DNA of 64,000 bases from Paenibacillus sp. FSL R5-0490 (GCF_001956215.1 NZ_MRTQ01000008.1:124001-188000); one strand, 5' to 3'; shown: positions 42,473 to 51,242, counted from the stretch's first letter. Notes: generated by a model from the sequence alone, not told the origin. A program made the numbers and translations.

Positions 42473-44386
42473 TTATTTCTTGCCGATAATATCCATGATG
42501 GTCTCGACAGATTCAGCAGAAGCCAGTTTCTCGATATTATCCATGTCAGAACATGTTACCGCGATGCCTGATAAGATTTCAAGATGTGTGCCGTCTTTTC
42601 CTGCAATTCCGAAGATCAGACGGACCTTTTGGCCATCGAAATCCACGCCATTTGGCACCTGGATAACAGTAAAGCCTGATTTGATGACAGCCTTTTTGGC
42701 CTCTTCCGTTCCATGAGGGATTGCTACATCATTCCCCATATAAGTGGATGTGATGTTATCACGTTCAATCATCGCTTCAATATAGCTCTCTTCCACATAG
42801 CCTGCATCTACAAGCACTCTTCCGGCAAAGCGGATTGCTTCATCCTTATCAGCAAACTCTTTGTTCAGGAAAATATTTTCCGGACGCAATAAGTCGTCTT
42901 CATGTGACATTTCCTCATCCGCCATGTCAGGAACATTTTCTTCTGCTTCTTCAACGATTTCGTGCAGCTCCGAGTTAGCCGGGAACTGCAATGCGTCAAT
43001 CAGCTTGTCATATTCCGGACTTGAAAGGAAATTATCAACCGATACATGGAAGGCATTCGGCACTTTCTGGCGTGCCCTTGGTGTCAGTTCTTCCTGTGTA
43101 ATGACGATCTGGGCATCTGCAGGAAGATTGGAGATCGCTGTATTCGTAACTGCAACGTCCATCCCTGCTTCCTTCACCTTTTTGCGCAGCAGTGATGCAC
43201 CCATGGCACTTGAGCCCATTCCCGCATCACACGCAAAATAAATTTTAGACACGTTATCAGGCATTTCAGCCTTTCCACCTTCTAATACGCTAGAAACAGA
43301 GCTTTTCTTACCTTTCATTTCCTGCATCTTTTTCGCAGCTTCTTCAATATCTTCTTCACCCTGCTTGCCTGTTTTCATGATGAATGCAGAGACAAGGAAT
43401 GAAACTATTGCAGCCACAAGCACACCTGCAAAGTTTGCAATATACGCACTTGCATGATGAGGTGTTACTGCAGTGATGGCGATGATGCTTCCCGGTGATG
43501 AAGGAGCGAACAATCCGCCGCCTAAAAGAACCAGTGTGAACACACCGCTCATTCCGCCAAGGATAACCGCAATAATAAGCATAGGACGCATTAAAATATA
43601 CGGGAAGTAAATTTCATGAATCCCGCCGAAGAAGTGAATGATTCCGGCACCTGGAGCAGATTTCTTTGCATTCCCTTTTCCAAAGAACATGTAAGCAAGC
43701 AAAACACCAAGACCAGGTCCAGGGTTCGCTTCAAGCAGGAACAGGATAGATTGTCCTGTTTCTTTTACCTGCTCAACTCCGATTGGCGACAGAACACCGT
43801 GGTTGATGGCATTGTTCAGGAATAATACCTTCGCCGGTTCAATCAGGATGCTTGTCAGCGGAAGCAGCCCGGTGCCAATCAGCCAGTCAACACCTGCTAC
43901 AAGCCAGCCTGTGAATTCATCAACTGCAGGCCCTATTCCGAGGAACGCAAGGATTGCCAGAATGGCACCAAGAATTCCTGCTGAGAAGTTGTTCACGAGC
44001 ATTTCAAAGCCTGAACGCACCCGTCCTTCAACCAATTGATCAAATTTCTTAATTACATATCCGCCAAGAGGACCAATTACCATGGCGCCAAGGAACATTG
44101 GAATTTCTGCCCCGGCAATAACCCCCATTGTCGCTATGGCACCAACAACGGCACCGCGCTGATCATGAACAAGCTTACCACCGGTGTATCCGATTAACAG
44201 CGGAAGCAAGTATGTCACCATTGGCCCTACCATTTTGGCAAGGCTTTCATTTGGAATGAAACCAGTAGGTATAAATAAAGCTGTAATAAGACCCCATGCG
44301 ATAAAAGCTGAGATATTCGGCATTACCATGGAGCTCAGGAAGTTACCGAACTTCTGTACAGCAACTTTTAGATTAGATTGAGCCAT
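42473..44386 (-). CDS. mtlA: PTS mannitol transporter EIICBA
   Basis: 637 residues. The EIIC domain has about eight helices (residues 1-340), with GIHEIYFPYILM near residue 255. The EIIB domain has the phosphocysteine in IYFACDAGMGSSAMG near residue 383. The C-terminal EIIA domain has the phosphohistidine in DVAIPHGTEE near residue 552. EIIA is fused here, whereas some bacilli have a separate mtlF. It takes up and phosphorylates mannitol. AAAGGATGAG precedes its ATG. Confidence 0.96.
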   Translation of the reverse strand: MAQSNLKVAVQKFGNFLSSMVMPNISAFIAWGLITALFIPTGFIPNESLAKMVGPMVTYLLPLLIGYTGGKLVHDQRGAVVGAIATMGVIAGAEIPMFLGAMVIGPLGGYVIKKFDQLVEGRVRSGFEMLVNNFSAGILGAILAILAFLGIGPAVDEFTGWLVAGVDWLIGTGLLPLTSILIEPAKVLFLNNAINHGVLSPIGVEQVKETGQSILFLLEANPGPGLGVLLAYMFFGKGNAKKSAPGAGIIHFFGGIHEIYFPYILMRPMLIIAVILGGMSGVFTLVLLGGGLFAPSSPGSIIAITAVTPHHASAYIANFAGVLVAAIVSFLVSAFIMKTGKQGEEDIEEAAKKMQEMKGKKSSVSSVLEGGKAEMPDNVSKIYFACDAGMGSSAMGASLLRKKVKEAGMDVAVTNTAISNLPADAQIVITQEELTPRARQKVPNAFHVSVDNFLSSPEYDKLIDALQFPANSELHEIVEEAEENVPDMADEEMSHEDDLLRPENIFLNKEFADKDEAIRFAGRVLVDAGYVEESYIEAMIERDNITSTYMGNDVAIPHGTEEAKKAVIKSGFTVIQVPNGVDFDGQKVRLIFGIAGKDGTHLEILSGIAVTCSDMDNIEKLASAESVETIMDIIGKK

Positions 44387-44409
44387 TTACACTCATCCTT
44401 TCAAAATAA

Positions 44410-44435
44410 GTACTTTATTACTAATGGTAAAGTAC
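44410..44435. promoter_or_regulatory. Inverted repeat in the mtlA leader
   Basis: GTACTTTA and TAAAGTAC, perfect 8-bp arms with a ten-base loop, just upstream of the mtlA ribosome site. Possible operator or mRNA hairpin. Confidence 0.4.
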
Positions 44436-44456
44436 ATTACTGCCGGACTCAACAAA

Positions 44457-44508
44457 GGAGAAACCTAACTTTGTCGCCTGACTGATGACAAAACTATGGT
44501 TTCTCCTG
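44457..44508. promoter_or_regulatory. Long inverted repeat upstream of mtlA
   Basis: AGGAGAAACC and GGTTTCTCCT are the outer perfect arms; inner TTTTGTC and GACAAAG continue the dyad. MtlR-bound sites in bacilli contain TTGTCA-type half sites, so this may be the MtlR operator, or a terminator of the unit to its right. Confidence 0.45.
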
Positions 44509-44534
44509 TATTAGGTCTAGTTCCCGCTCTTTTC

Positions 44535-44990
44535 TCACTTGTTCACTTCAATGAGCCTGGTTGCCTGCACGGGTTTTCCGCCGGCCATTAAGGCCCCGTG
44601 ATTGTTGGAATTAAGAGTTACCGTAATTTCATGTCTGCCTTCCTTCAGTTTGCCTAAATGATAGTACTCTCCGTATAAGCGGCTGATTTTTTTGCCATTT
44701 ATGTATAAGTGGGCATGTCCCTCGTTATAGCTTGGCTGCTTCTCGCCCGCCTTTTCAGGGGCAAAGGCAAAATGGACGAGATCCAGCTTCAAAAGCCATG
44801 TATCCGGACCGTCCGGGGATACGGTTACATCTACAGACGGAATCTCATTTTCTTTCGGAATTTCCACATATCCATGTGCCATGTGATTCGCTGCACCGGT
44901 CTGATTATGAGGATGTTGACTGGTGTAAAAATAAAAAAAGCCTAAAAAAATAAGGATAAAACTGATCAAGCTTCTTGCTCTTTTCATCAT
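44535..44990 (-). CDS. Secreted or anchored protein of unknown function, 151 aa
   Basis: N-terminal membrane anchor or signal (SLISFILIFLGFFYFYTS), then an exported domain with GYVEIPKENEIPSVDVTVSP, HAHLYINGKKISRLYGEYYH and NSNNHGALMAGGKPV. Histidines and the NHGAL motif suggest metal or ligand binding, unproven. The start ATGATG overlaps the TGA of the upstream DUF2243 gene, so they are coupled. Confidence 0.75.
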   Translation of the reverse strand: MMKRARSLISFILIFLGFFYFYTSQHPHNQTGAANHMAHGYVEIPKENEIPSVDVTVSPDGPDTWLLKLDLVHFAFAPEKAGEKQPSYNEGHAHLYINGKKISRLYGEYYHLGKLKEGRHEITVTLNSNNHGALMAGGKPVQATRLIEVNK

Positions 44991-45442
44991 GCTTCCTTCT
45001 CCATCCTCTTAATCATAAACCCAATGATAACAAGCAATAATCCTATTGCTAAAAAGGCCAGATCATAGAAAAAAGGGTTTTCTGCCAGTGGCCTGACACG
45101 GTGCACCTGGAGGATATGATGGTCCACAATTCCTTCGACAAGATTAAAGGCTCCTCCCCCTATGAATATACCGCCAGCGAAGATCTTCCAGCTGGTACCC
45201 AATTCATTCTTGCGGGCATCCTGAAAAATCTTCATCCCGCCCCAAAGCAGCTTCGCCGAAAATAAGGCTGTGAATAAGCCATCTGTAAAAATTTCGAGTT
45301 TGATATTCGGGCTCAGAATCATATGATGCCATTGCAGCAGCTGATGAAATACGATGCCATCAATCGCCCCTACAAGCCCTAAGCCGAGTATTAAGCCGGC
45401 TATAAAGAGATTTTTATTTTCTTTTCTCACGTTAAGCACCAT
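44987..45442 (-). CDS. DUF2243 membrane protein
   Basis: 151 residues with four helices. Motifs GIVFHQLLQWHHMIL near residue 29 and FNLVEGIVDHHILQVHRVRP near residue 98 are typical for DUF2243; the histidines within or near helices suggest metal or heme binding. Paired with the exported 151-residue protein. A GTG at 45430 lies eight bases after AGGATGG and is an alternative start. Confidence 0.88.
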   Translation of the reverse strand: MVLNVRKENKNLFIAGLILGLGLVGAIDGIVFHQLLQWHHMILSPNIKLEIFTDGLFTALFSAKLLWGGMKIFQDARKNELGTSWKIFAGGIFIGGGAFNLVEGIVDHHILQVHRVRPLAENPFFYDLAFLAIGLLLVIIGFMIKRMEKEA

Positions 45443-45504
45443 CCTGGAAAATCGTCATACTTCGATTAGTGCCCATAACATGGTCAATTTATTCTATTTT
45501 TCAT

Positions 45505-45541
45505 AAAAAATAAGGAAAAGCCGCGTCCTGACTTTTCCTTT
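45505..45541 (-). terminator. Terminator of the ferritin-like/cupin gene
   Basis: On the minus strand AAGGAAAAG, an 11-base loop, CTTTTCCTT and ATTTTTTATG. Confidence 0.75.
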
Positions 45542-45548
45542 TTCGTTA

Positions 45549-46451
45549 TTATTGCTGATGTTCTTCCTCAGCAGCCATGGCATCTGCCTTTGTTTTATGC
45601 ACGGTTCCGAACGGATGCTGCGGCGGCGCATAAATGGAATAAAGCTTAAGTGGCTTATTGCCTGTATTAATGAGATTATGATATTTGCCTGCAGGAATGA
45701 TAATCGCAAAATCATCCGCTACTTTCCGCTGAAAATCCAGCCGGTCAGGACTGTCCCCCATATAAACCATTCCTTCACCATCTTCAAGTCTCAGGAATTG
45801 ATCGAGCTCCGGATGAACCTCAAGGCCAATATCCTCGCCAGCATTGATGCTCATTAATGTCAGCTGCAAATGCTTTCCAGTCCATAGGGCTGTCCGGAAG
45901 TTGTTATTTTTCTTCGTTGCTTCCTCAATATCTACGACAAATGGCTGCGGACCGAAATCGGTCACCCGATTATTAAGAGAGACTAATCGCGCGGCATTTT
46001 CCTGTTCGCCGCTCATTGCCCATAAGAATATATTTTGAACCTGTGGAAGCTGAGTAAGCACGGAACCCCTTTGATTCTCCTCGAAACCTTCCATTTCGAT
46101 TTGATATGCTCTTTGCAATCCATCGCGGTAATGATCAATGGCAACATGGCCGACCTGATACTCGGGCTGTTTCCCTGTTAAATTGTAATAAAGGTTGCAA
46201 AAATGGTTTAAATAAATTTTCTTTCCTTCAATTGCCTGAATAATGTTCTGCTTGTGCTCTTCATTTGGGGCATGCTCTGCCAGTTGCGTGTAAAGCTCAA
46301 GTGCAGATGCCTCCCTTTTGACTCCTTCAAGAACCGTTTCACAAAGCTGTTGAAAATGATCCTGATTGCTTCGTAACATTTCGTCAGTATGATATACAGG
46401 TGAATGAGGCTGAGGGTAGTAAGGATAGGAATACGCAATAGGATGATACAA
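45549..46451 (-). CDS. Ferritin-like domain fused to cupin
   Basis: 300 residues. The N-terminal half (residues about 25-150) is a helical ferritin-like/DUF2202-type bundle with Glu/His residues (SALELYTQLAEHAPNEEHKQ). The C-terminal half is a cupin: AGEDIGLEVHPELDQFLRLE near residue 209 and IIPAGKYHNLINTG near residue 254 provide metal ligands. A proline-tyrosine-rich start (YSYPYYPQPHSPVYH) resembles spore-coat proteins. TTG start after AAGGG at 11 bases. Role unknown; possibly redox or coat-associated. Confidence 0.8.
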   Translation of the reverse strand: MYHPIAYSYPYYPQPHSPVYHTDEMLRSNQDHFQQLCETVLEGVKREASALELYTQLAEHAPNEEHKQNIIQAIEGKKIYLNHFCNLYYNLTGKQPEYQVGHVAIDHYRDGLQRAYQIEMEGFEENQRGSVLTQLPQVQNIFLWAMSGEQENAARLVSLNNRVTDFGPQPFVVDIEEATKKNNNFRTALWTGKHLQLTLMSINAGEDIGLEVHPELDQFLRLEDGEGMVYMGDSPDRLDFQRKVADDFAIIIPAGKYHNLINTGNKPLKLYSIYAPPQHPFGTVHKTKADAMAAEEEHQQ

Positions 46452-46590
46452 TACTAGTCATTCCCTTCACAGAATTATCATCACATCATATGCCTATGAA
46501 AAAAGAAGGTACGTTGTTTTATTAAGTTGGGCTTGGGTATACAAAAAACCAGTCATGTCCCTGACTGGTTCCTGGAGCGCTCTTTTTCCC

Positions 46591-46743
46591 TTTTTGTGTC
46601 CGAAGTTGCACCCGGTTCTGACTCTGGAGCGCCCATTTTCCCTTTTTGTGTCCGAAGTTGATCGGGGTTCTGACTCTAAACCGCTCTTTTTCCCTTTTTG
46701 TGTCCGAAGTTGCACCGGGTTCTGACTCTAAACCGCTCTTCAT
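46591..46743. repeat. 52-bp tandem repeat array, locus B (three copies)
   Basis: Units start at 46591, 46643 and 46695, again 52 bases apart, with the same core TTTGTGTCCGAAGTTG followed by GGTTCTGACTC as locus A. The variable half (GGAGCGCCCATTTTCCC or AAACCGCTCTTTTTCCC) differs from locus A. It lies between the FrnE-like gene and the cupin gene. A partial unit and a GACTGGTT/AACCAGTC hairpin precede it. Confidence 0.9.
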
Positions 46744-46750
46744 GATTTAA

Positions 46751-47449
46751 TTATTCCTTCGGGATTTCACAGCCGTCATCATCACAGATTATACCGTCAT
46801 TGTCATTAAGAACAGTTATCTCGTCCTCTGCTATAATCTTCTGCAGTGCTTGAATGATCATCTCTGTTGGCTGTGCTCCGCTCAGTGCATATTTCTTATT
46901 AATAAGAAAGAACGGTACTCCTGTAATGCGGTACGCTTGAGCCAATTGCTCATCTGCACGGACTTCCTCTGCAAACGCATCGCCGGCAAGCATTTGTTCC
47001 GCTTCTTCCCGGTTCAGGCCCACTTCTTCTGCTAGCTCGGCTAACGTCGCAGGATCTCCGATATGCCTGGAATCCGTAAAGTAAGCCCGCAGCAGCCGTT
47101 CTGTCATTTCTTTCATTAACCCATTTGTTTTTGCAAACATCGTCAGACGATGAGCGTCAAACGTATTAGTGAGAACGATGGTATCAATGTTGAATTCCAG
47201 CCCGGCGTTTCTCGCCATCTGCACCATGTTTTGTGTGTTGGCTTTGGCCTGTTCAATCGTCATCCCATATTTCTTCGCCAATTTTTCATACATGTTATCC
47301 TGAATATCCCGCTCTGCCGTCGGGTCCAGTTCGAAGCACCTGTAAGTCACTTCGATTGGATGGTTAATCTGTTTAATGGCATCCTCCAGATGCCTTTTGC
47401 CAATATAGCAAAACGGTCAAGCGAAGTCAGTCCACATTTCAATATGCAT
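46751..47449 (-). CDS. DsbA-family oxidoreductase (FrnE-like) with TGA at the first active-site Cys
   Basis: Thioredoxin-fold FrnE protein, 232 residues if TGA is read as an amino acid. ATG 47449 follows GGGAGG by ten bases. The codons read MHIEMWTDFA, TGA (47419-47417), PFCYIGKRHLEDAIKQ, so the normal CPFC motif is TGA-PFC. Downstream are YRCFELDPTAERD, MARNAGLEF, LRAYFTDSRHIGDPATLAEL and TGVPFFLINKKYALSGAQP, all typical. Ordinary calling starts only after the TGA and loses the active site. It may be selenocysteine or a nonsense change; a SECIS-like hairpin follows at 47394-47378. Confidence 0.8.
47378..47394 (-). promoter_or_regulatory. SECIS-like hairpin downstream of the FrnE TGA
   Basis: On the minus strand GGCATC, loop TGGAG, GATGCC: a perfect 6-bp stem whose loop lies 29-33 bases after the TGA. 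Bacterial SECIS elements are described as having an apical loop with G among its first two bases about 16-37 bases from UGA. It also codes for RHLEDA, so chance is possible. Confidence 0.4.
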
Positions 47450-47614
47450 ACCTGATTCCTCCCATACAGTATTTTCTTCTTTAGTATAGTTGGGTGGATT
47501 TTATTTTACACGGAAAAAGCTCAGGGCCAGGGTTTGCTAATTTGGGATTAGGGCACTTACTGCGCTTATTCCTCCCGATTAACGAGCATGTACCTTCTAT
47601 TTCAGCGTTATTTA

Positions 47615-48622
47615 TCATCTGTTTGCCAGTTCATCATGATCTGCCGGATGCGGCGGCTCCTCGAACCAGCCATTTTTAATCAGAATGTTTGCACCATCTT
47701 CAGCAAAATTAGCGATTTCAGCAGACAAGCGGATGAAATTAAGCGAAATATCTTTTCGTGCACTCGAAGCAGCACTTGTTGCATAAATCCCTGCACTCAG
47801 GGCAATAAGCGAAGTGGTCATAAACATCATCAATTTATCTGAAAAGGGAGGTGTTGTGGAATCTGTTACTTCCATATCCCAGGACATGCTAACAGGCAAG
47901 TAACTTTCTTCAAGCAGCTCCTGAAAGACCTTTGTATGTTTCGCTGCAATATCCCTTCCCCTTACCATGAATTGACCGACTTCCTTGGATTGGGCAACCT
48001 GGCTAAACCCGATCATGACCGAGTTTCCCATGGCATTTCTCTTCAAATTGGAATGGATATTGGTTATTTCAATCACATTCAGGGGCCTCTTATCACCGAA
48101 CAAACCGCCCATAAATTTTTTGCTCTCGACAAAGCTGGTTTCTTTTACCGGGATGACATGGGGAGATCTCATATACAAGCCTTTATCCACCAGCATTTGT
48201 TTTACTTTTGTTTCATACTCATTCACTTCCATCAAACAAGTGTTAAAGTACTCCACAATATCAGACCGGACAGAAAGTGTTTTCGAGAGCGCATAAAAGT
48301 TTACTGCAAACATGGCGATATTATAAAGAAAATGAAGAGAGAAATTTTCTGAGAACAATCTTGGGGCTGCAGTGTTCATATCCTCTTCAGACTTAAATCC
48401 ATAAGGCACGGATAACCCTTCATTTTCAAAAAATCCAGTCAGCTTCTGTAAATGTGTATCCGTTAATTGAAGACCTTCCTGAAGCATGGACAGTAGTTTC
48501 TGGTCTTCAACTGTATTTGAAAAATATAAGAAAATACACTGACTCATGCTGCTGTTCAAATAAGACGACCATAACTGCGCTATTTCTGCTGCAGTCAATG
48601 CAGTGTTCTGACTATCATTCAT
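47615..48622 (-). CDS. DUF3231 family protein
   Basis: 335 residues, two similar halves of helical-bundle type. The pattern TAAEIAQLWSSYLNSSMSQC at the start and LLEESYLPVSMSWDMEVTDS near residue 228 fit DUF3231, a Bacillus family. Conserved Glu/His spacing suggests a ferritin-like fold. Function unknown. 47450-47614 holds no gene. Confidence 0.88.
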   Translation of the reverse strand: MNDSQNTALTAAEIAQLWSSYLNSSMSQCIFLYFSNTVEDQKLLSMLQEGLQLTDTHLQKLTGFFENEGLSVPYGFKSEEDMNTAAPRLFSENFSLHFLYNIAMFAVNFYALSKTLSVRSDIVEYFNTCLMEVNEYETKVKQMLVDKGLYMRSPHVIPVKETSFVESKKFMGGLFGDKRPLNVIEITNIHSNLKRNAMGNSVMIGFSQVAQSKEVGQFMVRGRDIAAKHTKVFQELLEESYLPVSMSWDMEVTDSTTPPFSDKLMMFMTTSLIALSAGIYATSAASSARKDISLNFIRLSAEIANFAEDGANILIKNGWFEEPPHPADHDELANR

Positions 48623-48733
48623 GACTACACGTCCCTCCTTTTTCTCTTAGCATTTCCAAAAGCTGAAAGAATTACAAAGGGACATAATAAATAATTAAAT
48701 ATTGCACATCCTAACTATCGGGAGGTGTTTCTT

Positions 48734-49267
48734 TTGATCGTTTATTACGGTTCCATCAAGAAATTGGATCACTTTCAAAAAGAGCAGGCAGGGCAAAGTA
48801 AAATGGAGGAATTAGATACACTTGGAATCTGGTGTACATCGAATTTTGAGTCTGCTAAGTCATTTGCCATTGGGACAGAAACAGTCTGCGAAAAATCGGA
48901 TACGGAGTTCTGGGAGGATGGAACACCAAAAGTGGTTCAATACGAAAAACCAATCCGCGGGCTTATCTATAAAGTGTATATGGATGAACCAAACTTAAGA
49001 GCATTTGATTCTTATGATCATTTCATGAATGAGAGAGACCCCTTTTGCGACTATGCAAGCACAAAAAAAAGACACCTTACCTGGCAAGATAAGGCGATCC
49101 TATTGAATAAAGATGAAGCCAACACCCTATTTTGCAGAAGCCTGTTGAAACAAGGCTACGATGGGATGGTCATTGCGAAAATGCCAATTGAAACCGGCCC
49201 TGAAGATATGTATTGCATTTTTTCAGGCGATATTATGCAGATTGCTGATGTCTTTCCAATGGAATAG
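48734..49267 (+). CDS. ADP-ribosyltransferase-like protein (ART-PolyVal type)
   Basis: 177 residues. The frame reads YYGSIKKLDHF at the start, GIWCTSNFESAKSFA near residue 30, LIYKVYMDEPNLRAFD near residue 79 and GYDGMVIAK near residue 148. Such a pattern, including TSNxxxAxxFA and GYDGxxI, occurs in ADP-ribosyltransferase domains of phage and mobile-element proteins. Here the domain is alone. The start is TTG 48734 after GGAGGTG; a GTG at 48725 lies in that site. A catalytic Glu cannot be fixed by eye. Confidence 0.6.
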   Translation: MIVYYGSIKKLDHFQKEQAGQSKMEELDTLGIWCTSNFESAKSFAIGTETVCEKSDTEFWEDGTPKVVQYEKPIRGLIYKVYMDEPNLRAFDSYDHFMNERDPFCDYASTKKRHLTWQDKAILLNKDEANTLFCRSLLKQGYDGMVIAKMPIETGPEDMYCIFSGDIMQIADVFPME

Positions 49268-49272
49268 CGCTC

Positions 49273-50388
49273 CTAAATCACCTCTTTAAGCCAGGAAACC
49301 ACCTGATCAAGCTCCTCTTTTGTCGTATATTTCCCCAGACTGAATCTGACAGCACCCATTCCAATGTGTTCCGGAACCCCCATTTCCTTCAAAACTGGAG
49401 ATAATTCCACTTTTCCTGCATGACAGGCAGATCCTGTAGAGGCTGCAAGCTGAGGAATGGCTGATAAAATGTCCTGGCCAATCCGATTCATAAAACTGAC
49501 ATTCAGGGTATTCGGCAGCCGTTTTTCTTCATGTCCATTAAGGAAAACTTCAGCTCCAAAGGCCTCCTTCAATTCACCCCAGAAATAAGTCGTTAAGTCA
49601 GCAAGCCCGCCGCCCGAGACATGCTCCCCAGCTAATTCACAGGCTTTGCCGAGCCCGGCTGCAAGCAAAGTGTTTTCAGTTCCTGCTCGCTTTCCAAACT
49701 CATGTCCTGCCCCATGAATAAGCGGTTCAAGCTCGATGCCTTTTCTGATATATAAGGCGCCAATCCCTTTAGGCGCATACAATTTATGACCGGCAATGGT
49801 TAGCATATCCACATTCAGCTCATTAACATTAACAGGCACCTTCCCGGCGGATTGGGAAGCATCAGTATGAAATGCGATCTTGTGCCTCCTTGCGATTTCC
49901 CCTATTTCTTCTATTGGCTGAAGAGTCCCCACTTCATTGTTTGAATGCATAACGGTGATCAGGATTGTGTCTTCCCGAATGGCCTTTTCAATATCCCCAG
50001 CAGAAACCATTCCATATTTATCCACATCCAGCATCGTGAGTTCAGCACCTAAACGCTCGAGAAATTTTAAAGGCTCGATTATGGCAGGATGCTCTATTTT
50101 TGATGTAATGATGTGCTTGCCTTTTGAAAGATGCTTGAAATAATAGCCCTTTAATGCGAGGTTGTTTGCTTCACTTCCGCCGCTGGTAAAAATAATCTCT
50201 TCAGGTGAGCATGACAGCAAGTCAGATACCTGCTGCCTCGCACGATTCATTTTTTCTTTTACCGGCAGCCCTGCCCAGTGAGGTGCGGAAGGATTTCCGT
50301 AAAAGTCTGTCAGAAAAGGATACATGTGATCTGCAACCTCTGGGGCCAAAGGTGTGCTTGCGTTGTAATCGAGATATACTTTGTTCAT
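49273..50388 (-). CDS. Cysteine desulfurase (NifS/IscS type)
   Basis: 371 residues of the class V PLP family. YLDYNASTPLAPEVADHMY at the start, FTSGGSEANNLALKG near residue 67, PLP lysine in AGHKLYAPKGIGALYI near residue 200 and the catalytic Cys in ASTGSACHAGKVEL near residue 320 are present. It transfers sulfur from cysteine as a persulfide. The start is ATG 50388 after GGGGGAAGGG. No iscU or thiI gene is adjacent, so the partner is unclear. Confidence 0.93.
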   Translation of the reverse strand: MNKVYLDYNASTPLAPEVADHMYPFLTDFYGNPSAPHWAGLPVKEKMNRARQQVSDLLSCSPEEIIFTSGGSEANNLALKGYYFKHLSKGKHIITSKIEHPAIIEPLKFLERLGAELTMLDVDKYGMVSAGDIEKAIREDTILITVMHSNNEVGTLQPIEEIGEIARRHKIAFHTDASQSAGKVPVNVNELNVDMLTIAGHKLYAPKGIGALYIRKGIELEPLIHGAGHEFGKRAGTENTLLAAGLGKACELAGEHVSGGGLADLTTYFWGELKEAFGAEVFLNGHEEKRLPNTLNVSFMNRIGQDILSAIPQLAASTGSACHAGKVELSPVLKEMGVPEHIGMGAVRFSLGKYTTKEELDQVVSWLKEVI

Positions 50389-50501
50389 TTCCCTTCCCCC
50401 TTTCTTTAAGAATATCAAAATAATAAAGGAAATAGAGCTTTAGTTTAATTTAAAAAGGGATGCCCCCGCACCCCCTCCCACAAAAAACATTTAACAATAT
50501 A

Positions 50502-50530
50502 TTTACAGACCTTTTATCCTGCTTTAATAA
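50502..50530 (+). promoter_or_regulatory. Promoter of the 19-residue peptide
   Basis: TTTACA (50502-50507), 17 bases and TAATAA (50525-50530), near-consensus sigma-A. An overlapping CCTGCTTTA/TAAAGCAGG dyad covers the -10. Confidence 0.6.
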
Positions 50531-50579
50531 AGCAGGCTTAAAATAAAAATATACCAACTAATCGAAAGGAGCTGGCGCT

Positions 50580-50639
50580 ATGCTTGAGAAACTTTTTAGA
50601 TTAGCGGTCCTGACTATTTTTTGTACGCTTTTCCCGTAA
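50580..50639 (+). CDS. 19-residue hydrophobic peptide
   Basis: ATG to TAA encodes a peptide beginning MLEKLFRLAVLTIFC, with a single hydrophobic stretch and a cysteine. AAAGGAG lies eight bases before ATG. A promoter precedes and a terminator follows closely, so it forms a complete small transcription unit. It could be a small membrane peptide, a type I toxin-like peptide or a leader. No antisense gene was seen. Confidence 0.5.
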   Translation: MLEKLFRLAVLTIFCTLFP

Positions 50640-50648
50640 GCTTTTATC

Positions 50649-50677
50649 CTAAAAACTCAGTTTTTAGTTTTTTTTAT
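50649..50677 (+). terminator. Terminator of the small peptide unit
   Basis: CTAAAAA, loop CTCAG, TTTTTAG and TTTTTTTT. The stem is AT-rich but the T-run is long. Confidence 0.65.
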
Positions 50678-50767
50678 CTCCCAATGGAAGCCCGGCATCA
50701 AAATGTGAGCTGACAAGTCTATGTAATGCTCGATCAACTGCCGCGATATCGGCTTTCACTCAAACTT

Positions 50768-51148
50768 TTACTTTCTCTCCATCACAGCAAAGTAATTCTC
50801 TTCACCATCCGCAAAGTTAAAAACCCGGCCTGAAGGCATTTCTGCAATTTCTCCAACCGTAATGCCCTTGTTTGAAAAATCGCTATGAAGTTTTTCAAGA
50901 TTTTCTGTAAAAAACATCAACGAAGGGGTGCCCAGGTTTAATCCCGGCGACATCTTCGCTACCCATTCCTTATTATGCAGAATCATACTCGTCTCCGACG
51001 CCTTTGATGGAGATACTTCGATCCATCTCATTCCCTGGCCATTATCTTCCTCGGCCAATACATGAAATCCGGCTTTCTCAGTCCAAAAATTTACTGCTTC
51101 ATCCTGATTGTTAACGTATAGCATAATTTGTCCGACTTGTTTAATCAT
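50768..51148 (-). CDS. VOC family protein (bleomycin-resistance/glyoxalase type)
   Basis: 126 residues. GQIMLYVNNQDEAVNFWTEK near residue 6 and FNFADGEENYFAVMER at the C-terminus show the two VOC halves. It may bind a metal or a small molecule. Single gene. Confidence 0.87.
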   Translation of the reverse strand: MIKQVGQIMLYVNNQDEAVNFWTEKAGFHVLAEEDNGQGMRWIEVSPSKASETSMILHNKEWVAKMSPGLNLGTPSLMFFTENLEKLHSDFSNKGITVGEIAEMPSGRVFNFADGEENYFAVMERK

Positions 51149-51242
51149 GTTCTTACACTCCTTTCGTTATTTTTATATTAAATAAAACTGAAAATTTAAT
51201 CAATTGAAAAGAGCCCTGCCCCGGGGACAAAGCTCAGCCTTC

